Shown one piece after another: positions 10,101 to 19,414 of a stretch of DNA of 51,386 nucleotides. The translations under genes and the position numbers were made by a program. Position 1 is the stretch's first letter, and each line of letters starts with the position of its first letter. A model generated the notes under the pieces. The model was not told the DNA's origin and searched no databases. It was given only the letters and a program-made list of their open reading frames with translations. This DNA comes from Anaerobiospirillum succiniciproducens DSM 6400 (lineage in GTDB: Bacteria; Pseudomonadota; Gammaproteobacteria; Enterobacterales; Succinivibrionaceae): assembly GCF_000482845.1 (NCBI RefSeq), contig NZ_AXWV01000030.1:1-51386 (forward strand), given 5' to 3'.

Positions 10101-10150
10101 GCGATCATGATCGATGTTGGGGATAGAGCATCAGTTGTGGTCGCTTTTTT
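10101..10150 (+). terminator. Terminator behind autotransporter 2
   Basis: The stem 10101-10116 pairs with 10129-10144 with one mismatch and several G-U pairs, followed by six T residues (10145-10150). It is the duplicate of the terminator at 4871-4920. The Thoeris genes begin only about 57 nt further on. Confidence 0.8.
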
Positions 10151-10207
10151 CTAGGTAATTTCATACCAATAATATTTTTTATTTAATTTGAGGGAATTTA
10201 ATTATTG

Positions 10208-11710
10208 ATGACTAAAAATCAAGATAAAAAGATCATTGACCACTTTATTCAAACATATGTGAAGAATATACGCGAAGGTAGTGCAGCTATCTTTGCAGGT
10301 GCAGGGCTGTCTGTAGGCGCGGGATTTGTTGACTGGAAGGAGTTGCTAAGTGATGTTGCTGAGATGCTTAATTTAGATATTAATAAAGAATATGACTATA
10401 CCTTGCTATGCCAGTTTTATATTAATGAATATCAAAATAGACATCATATTAACAGCAAGATTCTTAACGAGTTCGCAAAGCAATCGAAGCTTACAGAAAA
10501 TCATAAAATAATAGCAAAACTGCCGATCCGCACAATATGGACAACAAATTATGATCAGCTGCTTGAAAGGGCTTTTCGTGACAGCGGGAAAGTCGTCGAT
10601 GTTAAGCATAACGTTCAACAGCTAACCAACAGCATACCTGGTGCTGATGTCAAAATATACAAGATGCATGGAGATGTTGATTATCCATTCGATGCAATTC
10701 TAGCGAAAGAGCAATACGAAAAATATTCAACCTCACATGCTGCATTTATTCGTGAATTAAGTGCTGCGCTATCTTCTAAAACCTTTTTATTTTTAGGCTT
10801 TAGCTTTAATGACCCTAATGTTGATCATGTGTTAAGGCTTGTCCGACACAGCTTTGGCCAAAATCAACGTAACCATTATTGGATCGAAAAAAGAAAGACA
10901 GTTAGCACTAGCACTAGTAATAGTAATCTTGCTCAAAGCGATCAGCTAGACCATAAAGATAACTTATTACATGAGCACAGACGGCAAGAGCTCATGATCA
11001 ATGAGCTCAAAAGATACGGCATTCAGACAATTCTTATTGACGAATATGATGAAATTACAAGTATTTTAGAGAATATTTCAATGCAGCTTAAAAATAAAAC
11101 CGTTTTTATCTCAGGAAGCATTAGTGATTATCAAAGTGATATCAATAATAAAAAGAACGAGGAAAAGATTCTAGAGTTTACCCACAAGCTTTCATATGAG
11201 CTAATTAAAAATCAGTATCGCGTTGTTAACGGATTTGGTCTAGCAGTCGGTAGCGCTGTTATAAATGGTGCTTTAGCTGCAATAGAGGACAACCCATCAA
11301 CTTGCTCAGAAAGTCAATTGATTTTGAAGCCATTTCCTCAGCTACAGACAGGTACCAAGAGCCTAGAGGAGTTATGGCAAGAGTATCGTCAGATGATGAT
11401 TGCACTAACAGGAATATCAATATTTATTGCAGGAAATAAATATATTGACGGAAAATTGCCCAAAGGCAAGAGTAATGATGGAATTCGCTCAGAGTATGAG
11501 ATTTCACAGAACAATAGCAATATTTGCATACCTGTGCCTATGAAACAGGAATCTATATATTCGTCAGATGTATTATTTGATGAGCTTTTAAAAAATTCTA
11601 GTGTTGAATCTTGCGATTTAATCGAATTACTAAAGGCATTAGGAAATGAAGAAAACAGCCATGATAAGGCTATTTCTTTAATTATTAATTACATTAAAAC
11701 TATTAATTAG
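10208..11710 (+). CDS. thsA: Thoeris ThsA: SIR2-type NADase with C-terminal SLOG sensor domain
   Basis: A 500-aa cytoplasmic protein. Residues about 25-215 form a SIR2-like NAD-binding fold: GAGLSVGAG, TTNYDQLLE with Asn114, and KMHGD with His154, placed like the catalytic Asn/His pair of ThsA enzymes, then FLGFSFNDPNV. Residues about 296-445 look like a SLOG (STALD) ligand domain: FISGSISDY, VVNGFGLAVGSAVINGAL, ISIFIAGNK. In the known family the SLOG domain binds a cyclic ADP-ribose isomer made by ThsB and then switches on NAD+ hydrolysis, causing abortive infection. ATG 10208 was preferred over the adjacent TTG at 10205; a GAGGG lies at 10190-10194. ThsB follows after 13 nt. Base use is far more AT-rich than the flanking autotransporters, which suggests lateral transfer. 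Confidence 0.88.
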   Translation: MTKNQDKKIIDHFIQTYVKNIREGSAAIFAGAGLSVGAGFVDWKELLSDVAEMLNLDINKEYDYTLLCQFYINEYQNRHHINSKILNEFAKQSKLTENHKIIAKLPIRTIWTTNYDQLLERAFRDSGKVVDVKHNVQQLTNSIPGADVKIYKMHGDVDYPFDAILAKEQYEKYSTSHAAFIRELSAALSSKTFLFLGFSFNDPNVDHVLRLVRHSFGQNQRNHYWIEKRKTVSTSTSNSNLAQSDQLDHKDNLLHEHRRQELMINELKRYGIQTILIDEYDEITSILENISMQLKNKTVFISGSISDYQSDINNKKNEEKILEFTHKLSYELIKNQYRVVNGFGLAVGSAVINGALAAIEDNPSTCSESQLILKPFPQLQTGTKSLEELWQEYRQMMIALTGISIFIAGNKYIDGKLPKGKSNDGIRSEYEISQNNSNICIPVPMKQESIYSSDVLFDELLKNSSVESCDLIELLKALGNEENSHDKAISLIINYIKTIN

Positions 11711-11723
11711 TGAGGATTTTATT

Positions 11724-12347
11724 ATGCTTGAAAAAGTATTTTTTAGCTTTCATTATGAAAAAGATAACTGGCGTGTACAACAAATCAGGAACATGGGTGT
11801 AGTTGAGGGTGATCAGCTTGTTGAACCTAATGATTGGGAGGAAATTAAAAGGAAAGGCGTAAACTCAATCAAAAATTGGATTAATGACCAGTTAAGACAA
11901 TCTAATGTAGTGGTAGTGCTTGTTGGAAGTGAGACCGCTGAACGTAAATGGATTCAATATGAAATTGAGACGGCATGGAATATGGGTAAGCCAATTTTAG
12001 GGATTGAAATTCATGAGTTGCTTGATGGATCAGGAAACTCTGATTTTAATGGTAGTAACCCGTTTGAACTTTTTACTATTGATAGAAAAGGCAAAGCAAA
12101 ACTATATGAATCTGCTTATGGTATAAATTGGTATGGAACACTAATGTCACATTATGTGAAGCTTTATGACCCTTTATCTAATGAATATCGAGATTTATCC
12201 GAAGCTCACAGTATTCGTTTCATAAATGAATCCGAAAAGCGTAAGCGCCGTAGTCAAAAGGCGTATGGAGTTATTAGTGAATATTTGCCAGAATGGATTG
12301 AAGAGGCTAGGTTGAGCCGAGAAAATGCTCTTAGAGATTTTTCATAA
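11724..12347 (+). CDS. thsB: Thoeris ThsB: TIR-like cyclase that signals to ThsA
   Basis: A 207-aa protein with a TIR-like fold of the MTH538 type. The N-terminus VFFSFHYEKDNWRVQQIRN is the classic FxSFHY start of this family. It continues with VVVVLVGSETAERKWIQYEI, where Glu80 in WIxYEI is the likely catalytic glutamate, and KPILGIEIH. In type I Thoeris this protein senses phage infection and converts NAD+ into a cyclic ADP-ribose signal that activates ThsA. A good ribosome site (GAGGA 11712-11716, spacing 7) precedes the ATG, and the 13-nt gap from thsA indicates one transcript ended by the hairpin at 12407. Only one thsB is present, while some systems carry several. The system as a whole is a known class; the phage trigger cannot be read from the sequence. 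Confidence 0.87.
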   Translation: MLEKVFFSFHYEKDNWRVQQIRNMGVVEGDQLVEPNDWEEIKRKGVNSIKNWINDQLRQSNVVVVLVGSETAERKWIQYEIETAWNMGKPILGIEIHELLDGSGNSDFNGSNPFELFTIDRKGKAKLYESAYGINWYGTLMSHYVKLYDPLSNEYRDLSEAHSIRFINESEKRKRRSQKAYGVISEYLPEWIEEARLSRENALRDFS

Positions 12348-12406
12348 TTTATTAATATTAATTTAGAAAAATAGTCTTTTTTAGGCATTGTATTTGGGTT
12401 AAGCAA

Positions 12407-12446
12407 GGACAAAACGCCGGTGTTATATGGTGTTTTGTTCTTTTTT
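12407..12446 (+). terminator. Terminator of the Thoeris operon
   Basis: GGACAAAACGCC (12407-12418) pairs over 12 bp, with two G-U pairs, with GGTGTTTTGTTC (12429-12440), followed by six T residues. It lies 60 nt after the thsB stop. Confidence 0.8.
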
Positions 12447-13611
12447 ATGTGCTTTTTGAATGGAGATGGATAATTAATTTTCGAAATTAAATTTAATTCA
12501 TGGAATTATTAATTTCTTAGATGAGCCTTATGGCATCGAGCTTTAAATGGCGCCAAATGCTTAAATACAGTCAAATTCGTACAAGCAGCTAAGTATTAGG
12601 CTAACTTAACAGCTTTTAGCAGTTTATCAATACTTGAGCAAGCAACTAATATCCGACACCCATAGTCGCATGCCAGCCGTATGACATAAAGTATCATACA
12701 TAATTAGTCTAGTCTAAGATAGCAGCATACTCCATGGCATGCATTTAAATATCCACAAGCATAATAGTGGGCATTAAAAATGGCTCATTTGCATCTAAAA
12801 AGATATGTAAGGCGCTGCACAAAGAATTAGCTGCAAGCAAAGTTAAAAGATCTAATATAGAAGCCACACAACAGCACACTAAATGAGTCGCAGGCAATTC
12901 ATCAAAAGAGAATCAATAAATTAGACAAGCACAGAGGGTAGTCATTAAATCAACAGACATGGTTGTATAAGAGCCTTTGGGGTAATTCTGAGCTTGCTTA
13001 TCGACATTGTGCATGTTGGCTTGAAGAGCAGTAGTCAGTATGGGGCTCAATACATCATTCACTTAAAGAGTAGGCAGTTAAGACACAATGCAATGTTGGC
13101 AATGTCCATGTATGACCACATGCTTTCAAAGGGTGATTATTTATATTTGTCTGTGAGGTTAAGTGCTAAGTCAACTGTTGAGTTAACAGTGGACTTAACA
13201 GTTAACTTAACTACCAATACAAGATTAAGATATGCTGAAAATCGGCAGCAGAAGCTGATATTTATCAGATTTCTTGGTCTTGATTGCATTAGCGGTAGGT
13301 GTTGAGTTAACAGTTGACTTGATAGTTGACTCAACAATTAACTCGACCCTTAACTTAAGCCTATGACTAATAGAAAGTAGTGATTTAGGTTGGCTGTATG
13401 ATGGGCAATGTGCAAGCCTATGAACGGCATTGTCTGACAGAGGAACAAGTGCGCTTAACTATCATAGTGGCTCCGTGATAACAGGAAGATCGTAGTTAAG
13501 CGGTTGCAAGAACTAGAGACAAATGGGAGAGCCCTTGAATGCTTCTTAATTGGTTTAAAGAGGCTGGCTCTTGTCCAGCCCTTGATACCTTGTTAGTAGA
13601 TAGCTTGAGTC
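12447..13611. other. Long spacer between Thoeris and an orphan gene
   Basis: About 1.2 kb without a convincing gene. Reading frames here lack ribosome sites and resemble nothing known. The only ordered structure is the pair of 12-bp repeat arrays listed separately. Confidence 0.5.
13153..13360. repeat. Two arrays of a 12-bp TTAAC-rich repeat
   Basis: Array A, 13153-13212, has five 12-bp units; three adjacent ones read GTTGAGTTAACA, GTGGACTTAACA and GTTAACTTAACT. Array B, 13301-13360, has five more: GTTGAGTTAACA, GTTGACTTGATA, GTTGACTCAACA, ATTAACTCGACC, CTTAACTTAAGC. The leading unit is identical in both arrays. Twelve bases equal four codons, and read on the plus strand both arrays give V-x-L-T tetrapeptides, but in different frames. 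They may be remnants of a repeat-containing gene or a non-coding tandem element. Confidence 0.7.
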
Positions 13612-14886
13612 TTACTTGAGTTTGCGAATATCCCTCACATAAAGGCAGCCACGCTGATCTTCAAGTTGAATGAGGGTGTCCTTGAGATTAACAACCAGAG
13701 GAGCATCTTTGGTGAGGATAAAGCCTGAGTTTAAGAAAGTATCGCTGATTTTGTTAAGCATCTTGTTGTAAAGATTAATGTCCTTTTTAGTCTTCACAAT
13801 CGTTTCAAGCTCAATATCCTTAAAGCCTAGAGCACTTAAGCCAGTTGTAGAGAAAGTGCTTTCGTAGATCATTTTGCCTGTAGGTTTGCCGTTATCCTCG
13901 ACAATCTCATCATACGCATCATACTCATCACACTCATCATGATCTTCATAGATGCCTGTCATGAAGTTTTCAGACCAATGATTGTTTTCTAAAAGCTCAG
14001 TACCTAATCTTACAAATTCTTGGACTGAAAGTAGTTCATCGTTAACAATAATGCCTCGGATATCCTCTTTTTTAGTCTGTGAGCACACCAACATGAAACT
14101 CTTAACTAAGTCTTTAATCTCATTGAGTGGATACAAGGCATCGCTTCTTAGCATAAAACCAAGTAGTTTCTCGCAGTTTACATTCAGTGTTGGAAAAAGA
14201 TTGTTAAGTAGGTTGCCATTCAAGGGGCTGGGATCTGGCCTACTGTACGAAGCCTTATAATCGCATAAATATGCACTTAGTATAGTGTGCTGTTGCGTGC
14301 TATTACGCTTCTTGAAAAAGGTAATATCTCTTTGTTTAGTATTGGTTTTGTTGAGTTCTGGGTCAGCTTCTTCATAGATATCTGAAAAGAGGCTTAATGC
14401 TTTGACTGCATCAATTTGATTGGGCAGCAGCATATAGATAACAAAAGGCTCAACCCTCTCAAGCGCGTTTTTACTTAGGCCCTGAGGTACGTCAGAGAGC
14501 AGATTATTGATAGTTGGGATTTGAGATGAGTAGTTCCCAATATCATATTTGGCAGAGACTTTCTTTGGAGCTTTAACTCTTTGCATCAGCTCTGTTTCGA
14601 TACGCGCTGTGGCATGAGTAATTGCAGACGCTTCACCCTTGCCCATCTTCTCGCCAAGCTTAAATTTCAGCTCGCACAAGGCGCTATCGCTATCAAGGCC
14701 AAGATCAGAGTAGCCGCCACTAATTAATGATTTTGCCTTACCTTTAGCATCAGTGAAGTCAAAGATGTGGTAAAGGCGATTGTTGCAGGTGTATGAGTGC
14801 GTGTGAGTAAACTCGCTCTTGTTCTCTTTAGTTGAGAACTTGTTCTCAAGCTCGGAGCGAACATGATTGATGTGCTTATTTAACAT
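13612..14886 (-). CDS. Hypothetical protein, 424 aa
   Basis: Not recognised. The frame has a good ribosome site (AAGGGA, six bases before the ATG), ordinary codon use and no stop over 424 codons, so it is very likely a real gene. It has no signal peptide or membrane segment. The N-terminal third is mixed charged and polar with SELENKFSTKEN and a Gly/Ser turn region. A strongly acidic patch (EDHDECDEYDAYDE) lies around residues 305-320. The C-terminal third is rich in Lys and Leu and predicts mostly helix. Probably a cytoplasmic protein. It points towards the Thoeris operon but is separated from it by 1.2 kb and a terminator, so a shared role is not shown. Confidence 0.75.
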   Translation of the reverse strand: MLNKHINHVRSELENKFSTKENKSEFTHTHSYTCNNRLYHIFDFTDAKGKAKSLISGGYSDLGLDSDSALCELKFKLGEKMGKGEASAITHATARIETELMQRVKAPKKVSAKYDIGNYSSQIPTINNLLSDVPQGLSKNALERVEPFVIYMLLPNQIDAVKALSLFSDIYEEADPELNKTNTKQRDITFFKKRNSTQQHTILSAYLCDYKASYSRPDPSPLNGNLLNNLFPTLNVNCEKLLGFMLRSDALYPLNEIKDLVKSFMLVCSQTKKEDIRGIIVNDELLSVQEFVRLGTELLENNHWSENFMTGIYEDHDECDEYDAYDEIVEDNGKPTGKMIYESTFSTTGLSALGFKDIELETIVKTKKDINLYNKMLNKISDTFLNSGFILTKDAPLVVNLKDTLIQLEDQRGCLYVRDIRKLK

Positions 14887-15596
14887 TGGTAATCCCTTGC
14901 GGTAGCTACAGCTAAAGTATGAACAGCTTATACTAAGTGACCTTGCTTGACGATAAGTATCTCCTTAATCAGGTCATGACTAATTGTAACCTGAGGTGCT
15001 TTTAGGTAATAGACCAACATCAACTTAAGTAATAGAGTCTTGTCTCAGCAAATGAGACTTTGCTTTCTGCCATAGCTAATAGGACGTAGCTTATAACCAG
15101 GGCGTAACGTTTTTGTTTGGCACTTTCTTTGGATCGTGACTTAACCATAAGTAAGCTAAGTTATAGTCATGAGCGTGCGACATTTACTGTGTATGAATTT
15201 CAAGCGATCAGAAGCAATATCATGGGGTTGAGTATCCTCATTGACTCTTTTTCATTTCACATAAGCATGGCTGCTCATCTGTAAGATGGCTAAGCCTAAA
15301 TCCTTTTTGTGAGCGGATGGATTGTATTAGTTTTGTTAGTTAGGACAGTAAGTCTGCCTGCATCGATAAGGCACTTGCTATTTGCTATTGGAGGGAGTAA
15401 GCAGTGGACGGGCTTTGAATAAGCTCTGGAGCAGCGGCTGTAAGTGGTAAATCGCGGGTTTTTGTCAGTGCTTACGTAAGCAGTATGTAAATTTGAGCCG
15501 TCTATCGCAAAGAATCTTAGCTAGATGTCCTATAATTATGGTGCGCTTTATCTGCCTGTACTCAGGCTTAACTGTAGCTATGGACTGATCTGAAAA
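14887..15596. other. Spacer between divergent genes, with a -10 box before pgsA
   Basis: No gene is visible. A TATAAT at 15531-15536 sits about 60 nt before the pgsA start and may be its -10 element; no good -35 at the normal distance was found. The rest is unassigned. Confidence 0.35.
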
Positions 15597-16340
15597 ATGT
15601 TTAACCTGCCAAACTTGCTCACTCTACTTAGAGTTTTACTGATTCCTGTATTTGTGGGCCTCTTTTACTATCCAACCACTAAGACCAATATGATGGCTGC
15701 CTTAGTGTTTGTGATTGCCGCTTTAACCGATCTGTTAGATGGTTATTTAGCCAGAAAACTTAAGCAAACTACAAAGTTTGGTGCATTCTTAGATCCAGTA
15801 GCTGACAAGATTATCGTATGTACTGCTTTAGTTCTCATCGTTGAGTACTACAGTGTGCACGTATCTGACTTCTTCCCACACGTTAACCTCTTAGTATCCA
15901 TTCCTGCTATGGTAATCATCGCTCGTGAGATCGTTGTATCTGCTCTGCGTGAGTGGATGGCTGAGATCGGTCAGAGAGCCCAGGTTGCTGTTAACTGGGT
16001 GGGTAAGTGGAAGACTGCAATTCAGATGACCGCGATTGCCCTGTTAGTATGGCGCTATAACGATCCTCTCATCTATGCTGCTTTAGGTCTGTTACAAGTT
16101 GCTACGATCTTAACTTTATGGTCCATGATTGTGTACTTAAAGGCGGGTCTGGCACACATGACTGAAGATGCTGTTCAGGTTGCAACCTCTGCTCCTGCTA
16201 CTAAAGAAGATGCTGCATCTGTAACTGCAGTAGTCAGCGATGAGGCTGCTAAGAGCCAAGATGACAGTGCCAAGGCAGAGACTAGTGCTAATGCTGAGAC
16301 CAACACTAATGTTGAGGCTCAGGGCTCTGATAAAAGCTAA
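15597..16340 (+). CDS. pgsA: CDP-diacylglycerol--glycerol-3-phosphate 3-phosphatidyltransferase
   Basis: Inner-membrane enzyme that makes phosphatidylglycerophosphate, the committed step to phosphatidylglycerol and cardiolipin. The CDP-alcohol phosphotransferase signature is complete: D45, D48-G49, A52-R53, G62, D66 and D70 in the order DxxDGxxAR(x8)GxxxDxxxD. Hydrophobic segments cover about 8-25, 33-46, 73-85, 98-115 and 140-180. At 247 residues it is about 60 longer than the usual protein of about 185; the extra C-terminal tail (from about 188) is Ala/Ser/Asp/Glu-rich and probably disordered. The ATG at 15597 begins the conserved NLPNLLTLLR start; its ribosome site is weak. It is a single gene closed by the hairpin at 16384. 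Confidence 0.93.
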   Translation: MFNLPNLLTLLRVLLIPVFVGLFYYPTTKTNMMAALVFVIAALTDLLDGYLARKLKQTTKFGAFLDPVADKIIVCTALVLIVEYYSVHVSDFFPHVNLLVSIPAMVIIAREIVVSALREWMAEIGQRAQVAVNWVGKWKTAIQMTAIALLVWRYNDPLIYAALGLLQVATILTLWSMIVYLKAGLAHMTEDAVQVATSAPATKEDAASVTAVVSDEAAKSQDDSAKAETSANAETNTNVEAQGSDKS

Positions 16341-16383
16341 GCAAGCTAATTAGTATTGAACCGCACAATATCGTGCAACAAAG

Positions 16384-16407
16384 AGGAGACTTCAGGTCTC
16401 CTTTTTT
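16384..16407 (+). terminator. Terminator of pgsA
   Basis: AGGAGAC (16384-16390) pairs with GTCTCCT (16396-16402) around a five-base loop, followed by five further T residues. Confidence 0.85.
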
Positions 16408-16786
16408 AATGGCCGCAAAGTAAGCTGTTGGCCAATGTCATTATGTTGCTGTTGATGGGGTGAGTATATAAGTTATGGCTCGAACCTTACATTAGGCCAA
16501 GGCTTAGGTCGTGTTACAGCTATCCTAGGCATGGCAACAGGGTGTTTTTCAAGCCACAAGAGGCTATATCTTAGCCATGAGGTTGGTACTTAAGAGGAGT
16601 TTCTATACAAGATGGATGTGTTAGCCAGTCATAGTGCTAGAGATGCAAAGTAAAGTGGTCTTATTCGCAGCATAGTGCAGCGTAGATAACTACAGCAAAC
16701 ACTATGTTGAACTTGATTATGAGAAATTCAACAGGTTGCTCTCTTGTGCTTTAGCTTACTTGCTATGCGTCCTTACTTGTTGGTTC
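16408..16786. other. Spacer between convergent pgsA and tusE
   Basis: About 380 nt with no gene, promoter or repeat that I can support. No clear terminator for the converging tusE gene was found. Confidence 0.4.
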
Positions 16787-17122
16787 TTAGATGCACTTAG
16801 CTGGCTTGGGAAGGCCGGCAAGCTTAGCAGCGCACTTAGCAGCGCCATCAGGGAAGAGGCGGGCGAGTTTTACTGAGCTTGCAAGCTCTGTATGACCTTG
16901 CTTCTTTAAGAGCTGGATAAGGCCACGGATAGGCGGGGTTGTGTCGTACTCTTTGTAGTACTCACGCACGGTATTTATAATGACCATGTGCTCGTCGGTA
17001 AGCTCAAGATCCATTTCACTTGCTATGAAGTCTCTAAGCTCATCAGAGTAGTCATCAAGATTTAAAAGATAGCCTTCGTCGTCAGTCTCGATTTCGCGTC
17101 CATCAAACAGTAGTACGGCCAT
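16787..17122 (-). CDS. tusE: TusE/DsrC-family sulfur-relay protein
   Basis: A 111-aa protein of the DsrC/TusE family. TusE accepts persulfide sulfur from TusBCD and hands it to MnmA for 2-thiolation of uridine 34 in tRNA. Visible marks are the N-terminal FDGREIETDDEGYLLNLDDY, the RGLIQLLKK helix and the C-terminal LAGLPKPAKCI with the sulfur-carrying cysteine as the last residue but one. A second Cys sits 13 residues earlier, not at the 11-residue spacing of dissimilatory DsrC, which favours a TusE role. The start is the ATG at 17122: AAGGAG lies five bases before it and overlaps the GTG two codons upstream. ribA lies upstream on the same strand but is closed by its own terminator. Confidence 0.88.
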   Translation of the reverse strand: MAVLLFDGREIETDDEGYLLNLDDYSDELRDFIASEMDLELTDEHMVIINTVREYYKEYDTTPPIRGLIQLLKKQGHTELASSVKLARLFPDGAAKCAAKLAGLPKPAKCI

Positions 17123-17317
17123 ACACACTCCTTAGACTATCTAAATGAAAAATCACAGTACGTGCACATCATAACAGACTCAATATGCCTTGTGTGCATT
17201 TGGTGTATCTATGCTGAGTAACGGGCATTTGCACTCGCTCTGGCCTAGATGAATGCTAACAGCTCTTGGCTGTGCGGGCGCTGCAACTGAGCGTGGGGGT
17301 TTTGTGGTGCTTTTTAG

Positions 17318-17350
17318 AAAAACAAAAGCCCGTTGCGAGGCAGACGGGCT
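17318..17350 (-). terminator. Terminator of ribA
   Basis: On the minus strand AGCCCGT (17350-17344) pairs with ACGGGCT (17333-17327), and a T-rich tract follows to about 17318. It lies about 50 nt after the ribA stop. Confidence 0.8.
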
Positions 17351-17398
17351 TGTTTAAGAGCAATTAACAGTAGGTTAGGGCTTAATTTTAGCCTTGCC

Positions 17399-18004
17399 TT
17401 AGTCTTGATGGTGCAGGAGGTGGCCCATCTTCTCTTCTTTGGTCTTTAAGTAGTCGGTGTTGAACTTATTCTCACCGTACTCAAGAGGCTCACGAGCAAC
17501 CACAGTAATGCCGTGACGAGCGATATCTTCGATCTTAGCTGGGTTGTTGGTCATTAAGATAACTTTATCAAAGCCCATAGCACGCATCATATCAGCGCAC
17601 AGACCATAAGTACGACCGTCAGCTGGGAAGCCAAGCTCTAAGTTAGCCTCAACAGTATCACGACCATTATCTTGCAGGCGGTAGGCTGCGATCTTATTGA
17701 AAAGACCAATGCCACGACCTTCTTGGCGCATGTACAGTAAGGCACCACGGCCCTTTTCAGAGATCTTGCGCAGTGCAGCTTCAAGCTGGAAACCACAATC
17801 ACAACGTAAAGAGCCTAAGGTATCACCAGTTAGGCACTCAGAGTGGATTCTAGTCAGAACAGGCTCGTCACCACTTAAGTCGCCACTGTAAATGATGGCG
17901 TGCTCGCGCATTTGATGATCCTTAAAGACCTTGATTCTGAACATGCCGAAACGGCTTGGAAGCAAAGCGGATGGGCCCTGCTCGAAAATCTCACTAGATG
18001 ACAC
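17399..18004 (-). CDS. ribA: GTP cyclohydrolase II
   Basis: First enzyme of riboflavin synthesis: it opens the imidazole ring of GTP, releasing formate and pyrophosphate. The 201-aa length matches the stand-alone enzyme. The zinc-binding cysteines are present as Cys57, Cys68 and Cys70 ([16 protein letters not shown]), next to the RIHSE motif. The RQEGRGIGL loop with the catalytic Arg and the LMTNNPAKI motif follow. No DHBP synthase (RibB) domain is fused. The gene starts with GTG at 18004, preceded by an AGGT-type ribosome site seven bases away. No FMN riboswitch was seen upstream. It is a single-gene unit with its own terminator. Confidence 0.94.
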   Translation of the reverse strand: MSSSEIFEQGPSALLPSRFGMFRIKVFKDHQMREHAIIYSGDLSGDEPVLTRIHSECLTGDTLGSLRCDCGFQLEAALRKISEKGRGALLYMRQEGRGIGLFNKIAAYRLQDNGRDTVEANLELGFPADGRTYGLCADMMRAMGFDKVILMTNNPAKIEDIARHGITVVAREPLEYGENKFNTDYLKTKEEKMGHLLHHQD

Positions 18005-18419
18005 GATGATTACCTAAAAATTTTAAAGTTACTAATGCCCTGAGTAGCTGTGCAATGAAGATCTGTGTCAAACGCGAGATCTTAAGCTGTTGCTACCTAA
18101 GAGCGTCACATGTGAAAACTCACATGGAAAATGTCTACAACGATAAGATGCACATTATACACAAGCGCTCATTAGACGGGGCATCCCTAGACGTTTTTTA
18201 TCACAAAATCCGACAATCTCACATTTGTTCGATAGATCCCGGGTGCAAGGTCGGGGTGTTTTTGCGTTTTCTTCTCAAGACGCGTACAATGAGCGGGTTT
18301 TGCAAGCTAGTGAAAGCCGACTAAATAGGCTTTAGCTGCAGATTTGCTGTGCAAACAAATTAAGTTTGCAAGCAGTGAAATCTAGCTTGTGTAAGGATGA
18401 AAAAAAGAGGATTTTAAAC
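18005..18419. other. Divergent ribA/cmk control region
   Basis: No gene is supported. The stretch holds the ribA upstream sequence and a candidate cmk promoter at 18262-18290. Confidence 0.5.
18262..18290 (+). promoter_or_regulatory. Candidate sigma-70 promoter for cmk
   Basis: TTGCGT (18262-18267) and TACAAT (18285-18290) are separated by 17 bp, the preferred distance. It would give a leader of about 120 nt before the cmk start. Confidence 0.5.
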
Positions 18420-19094
18420 ATGGCAAAGGCATTTGTAGTTGCTGTTGATGGCCCAGGCGGTGCTGGCAAGGGTGAGCTGACCAAGCGTCTTGCAAAGGCA
18501 TTGGATTTTGATTTACTCGACTCAGGTGCTATTTACCGCGTATTAGCCTATGCAGCTCGTAAAGCCGGTTTAGCCATGTTTGATGAGGAATCTTTAGTAC
18601 AAGAGGCTCAGGTAATGGATCTGAGCTTTGAGGTGATGGAAGATGGCGTCCACGTATTCTTAGGTAGCGAGGATGTATCTAAGGCTATTCGTACTGAAGA
18701 GTGCGGCTTAAATGCTAGCAAGGTTGCTCCACATCCATTAGTACGTCAGGCTTTGCTGCAGCGTCAGCGCGATTTTCGTCGTGAGCCAGGCTTAGTTGCT
18801 GATGGCCGTGATATGGGTACTGTAGTATTCCCTGATGCACAGGTTAAGATCTTCTTAGATGCCTCTCCTGAGGTGCGTGCTCAAAGACGTAAGTTACAGC
18901 TTGAGGCTGCAGGTAAGGAAGCAGACTTTGACTTAATCTTACAAGAGATCACCGAGCGTGATGAGCGCGATCGCAACCGTCCTGTAGCTCCATTAAAGGC
19001 TGCTGAGGATGCGCTGATCCTTGACTCTACCAATATGAGCATTGATGAAGTATTCAATGCTGCAATGGATTACATTAAGAGCAAGCAAGACTAG
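18420..19094 (+). CDS. cmk: Cytidylate kinase
   Basis: Phosphorylates CMP and dCMP with ATP in pyrimidine nucleotide recycling. At 224 aa it matches the usual 225-230. The P-loop is [11 protein letters not shown] near residues 10-20; a Glu stands where many relatives have Thr or Ser, which is unusual. Further family motifs are [23 protein letters not shown] and the Arg-rich lid [12 protein letters not shown]. The start at 18420 follows AGAGG by nine bases and gives the normal N-terminus. In many gammaproteobacteria cmk is directly followed by rpsA; here a terminator, a YccF gene and the rfb genes separate them. Confidence 0.94.
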   Translation: MAKAFVVAVDGPGGAGKGELTKRLAKALDFDLLDSGAIYRVLAYAARKAGLAMFDEESLVQEAQVMDLSFEVMEDGVHVFLGSEDVSKAIRTEECGLNASKVAPHPLVRQALLQRQRDFRREPGLVADGRDMGTVVFPDAQVKIFLDASPEVRAQRRKLQLEAAGKEADFDLILQEITERDERDRNRPVAPLKAAEDALILDSTNMSIDEVFNAAMDYIKSKQD

Positions 19095-19126
19095 CTCTCA
19101 AGATTACTTTCTATTGTCTAGACACG

Positions 19127-19160
19127 GGCAGGTACCTACAAGTATCTGCCTTTGTTTTTT
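19127..19160 (+). terminator. Terminator of cmk
   Basis: GGCAGGTAC (19127-19135) pairs with GTATCTGCC (19142-19150) over nine bases with one G-U pair, then TTTGTTTTTT. Confidence 0.85.
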
Positions 19161-19414
19161 GTAGCATGTAGAGAGAGCTTTTGAGTGCTATGTGCGAGGC
19201 CTTTTGATTCTTCATTGCCTGTAACAGTGCAATAGTCGAAAATGACAGGCGTTTTTGATGATATGTTTGATCAAGTTGGCACATTTGTAATCATTTATGG
19301 TGCAGATGCATATAAGAATAGAACTTATATGTATAATCAGCGCCAAGTTGCTTTCGTGTGTTGTGGCAACTATTTGTTTTGCATCCTGCAGTTGCTGCAG
19401 TTAAGGAATCTCTT

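Noticed and set aside
12994..13305. 103-codon plus-strand frame across the 12-bp repeats
   Set aside because: It begins with TTG without a ribosome site; only the repeat part looks ordered, and the second array is in another frame.
18055..18324. 89-codon frame upstream of cmk
   Set aside because: It covers the likely cmk promoter, has no ribosome site and no recognisable protein.
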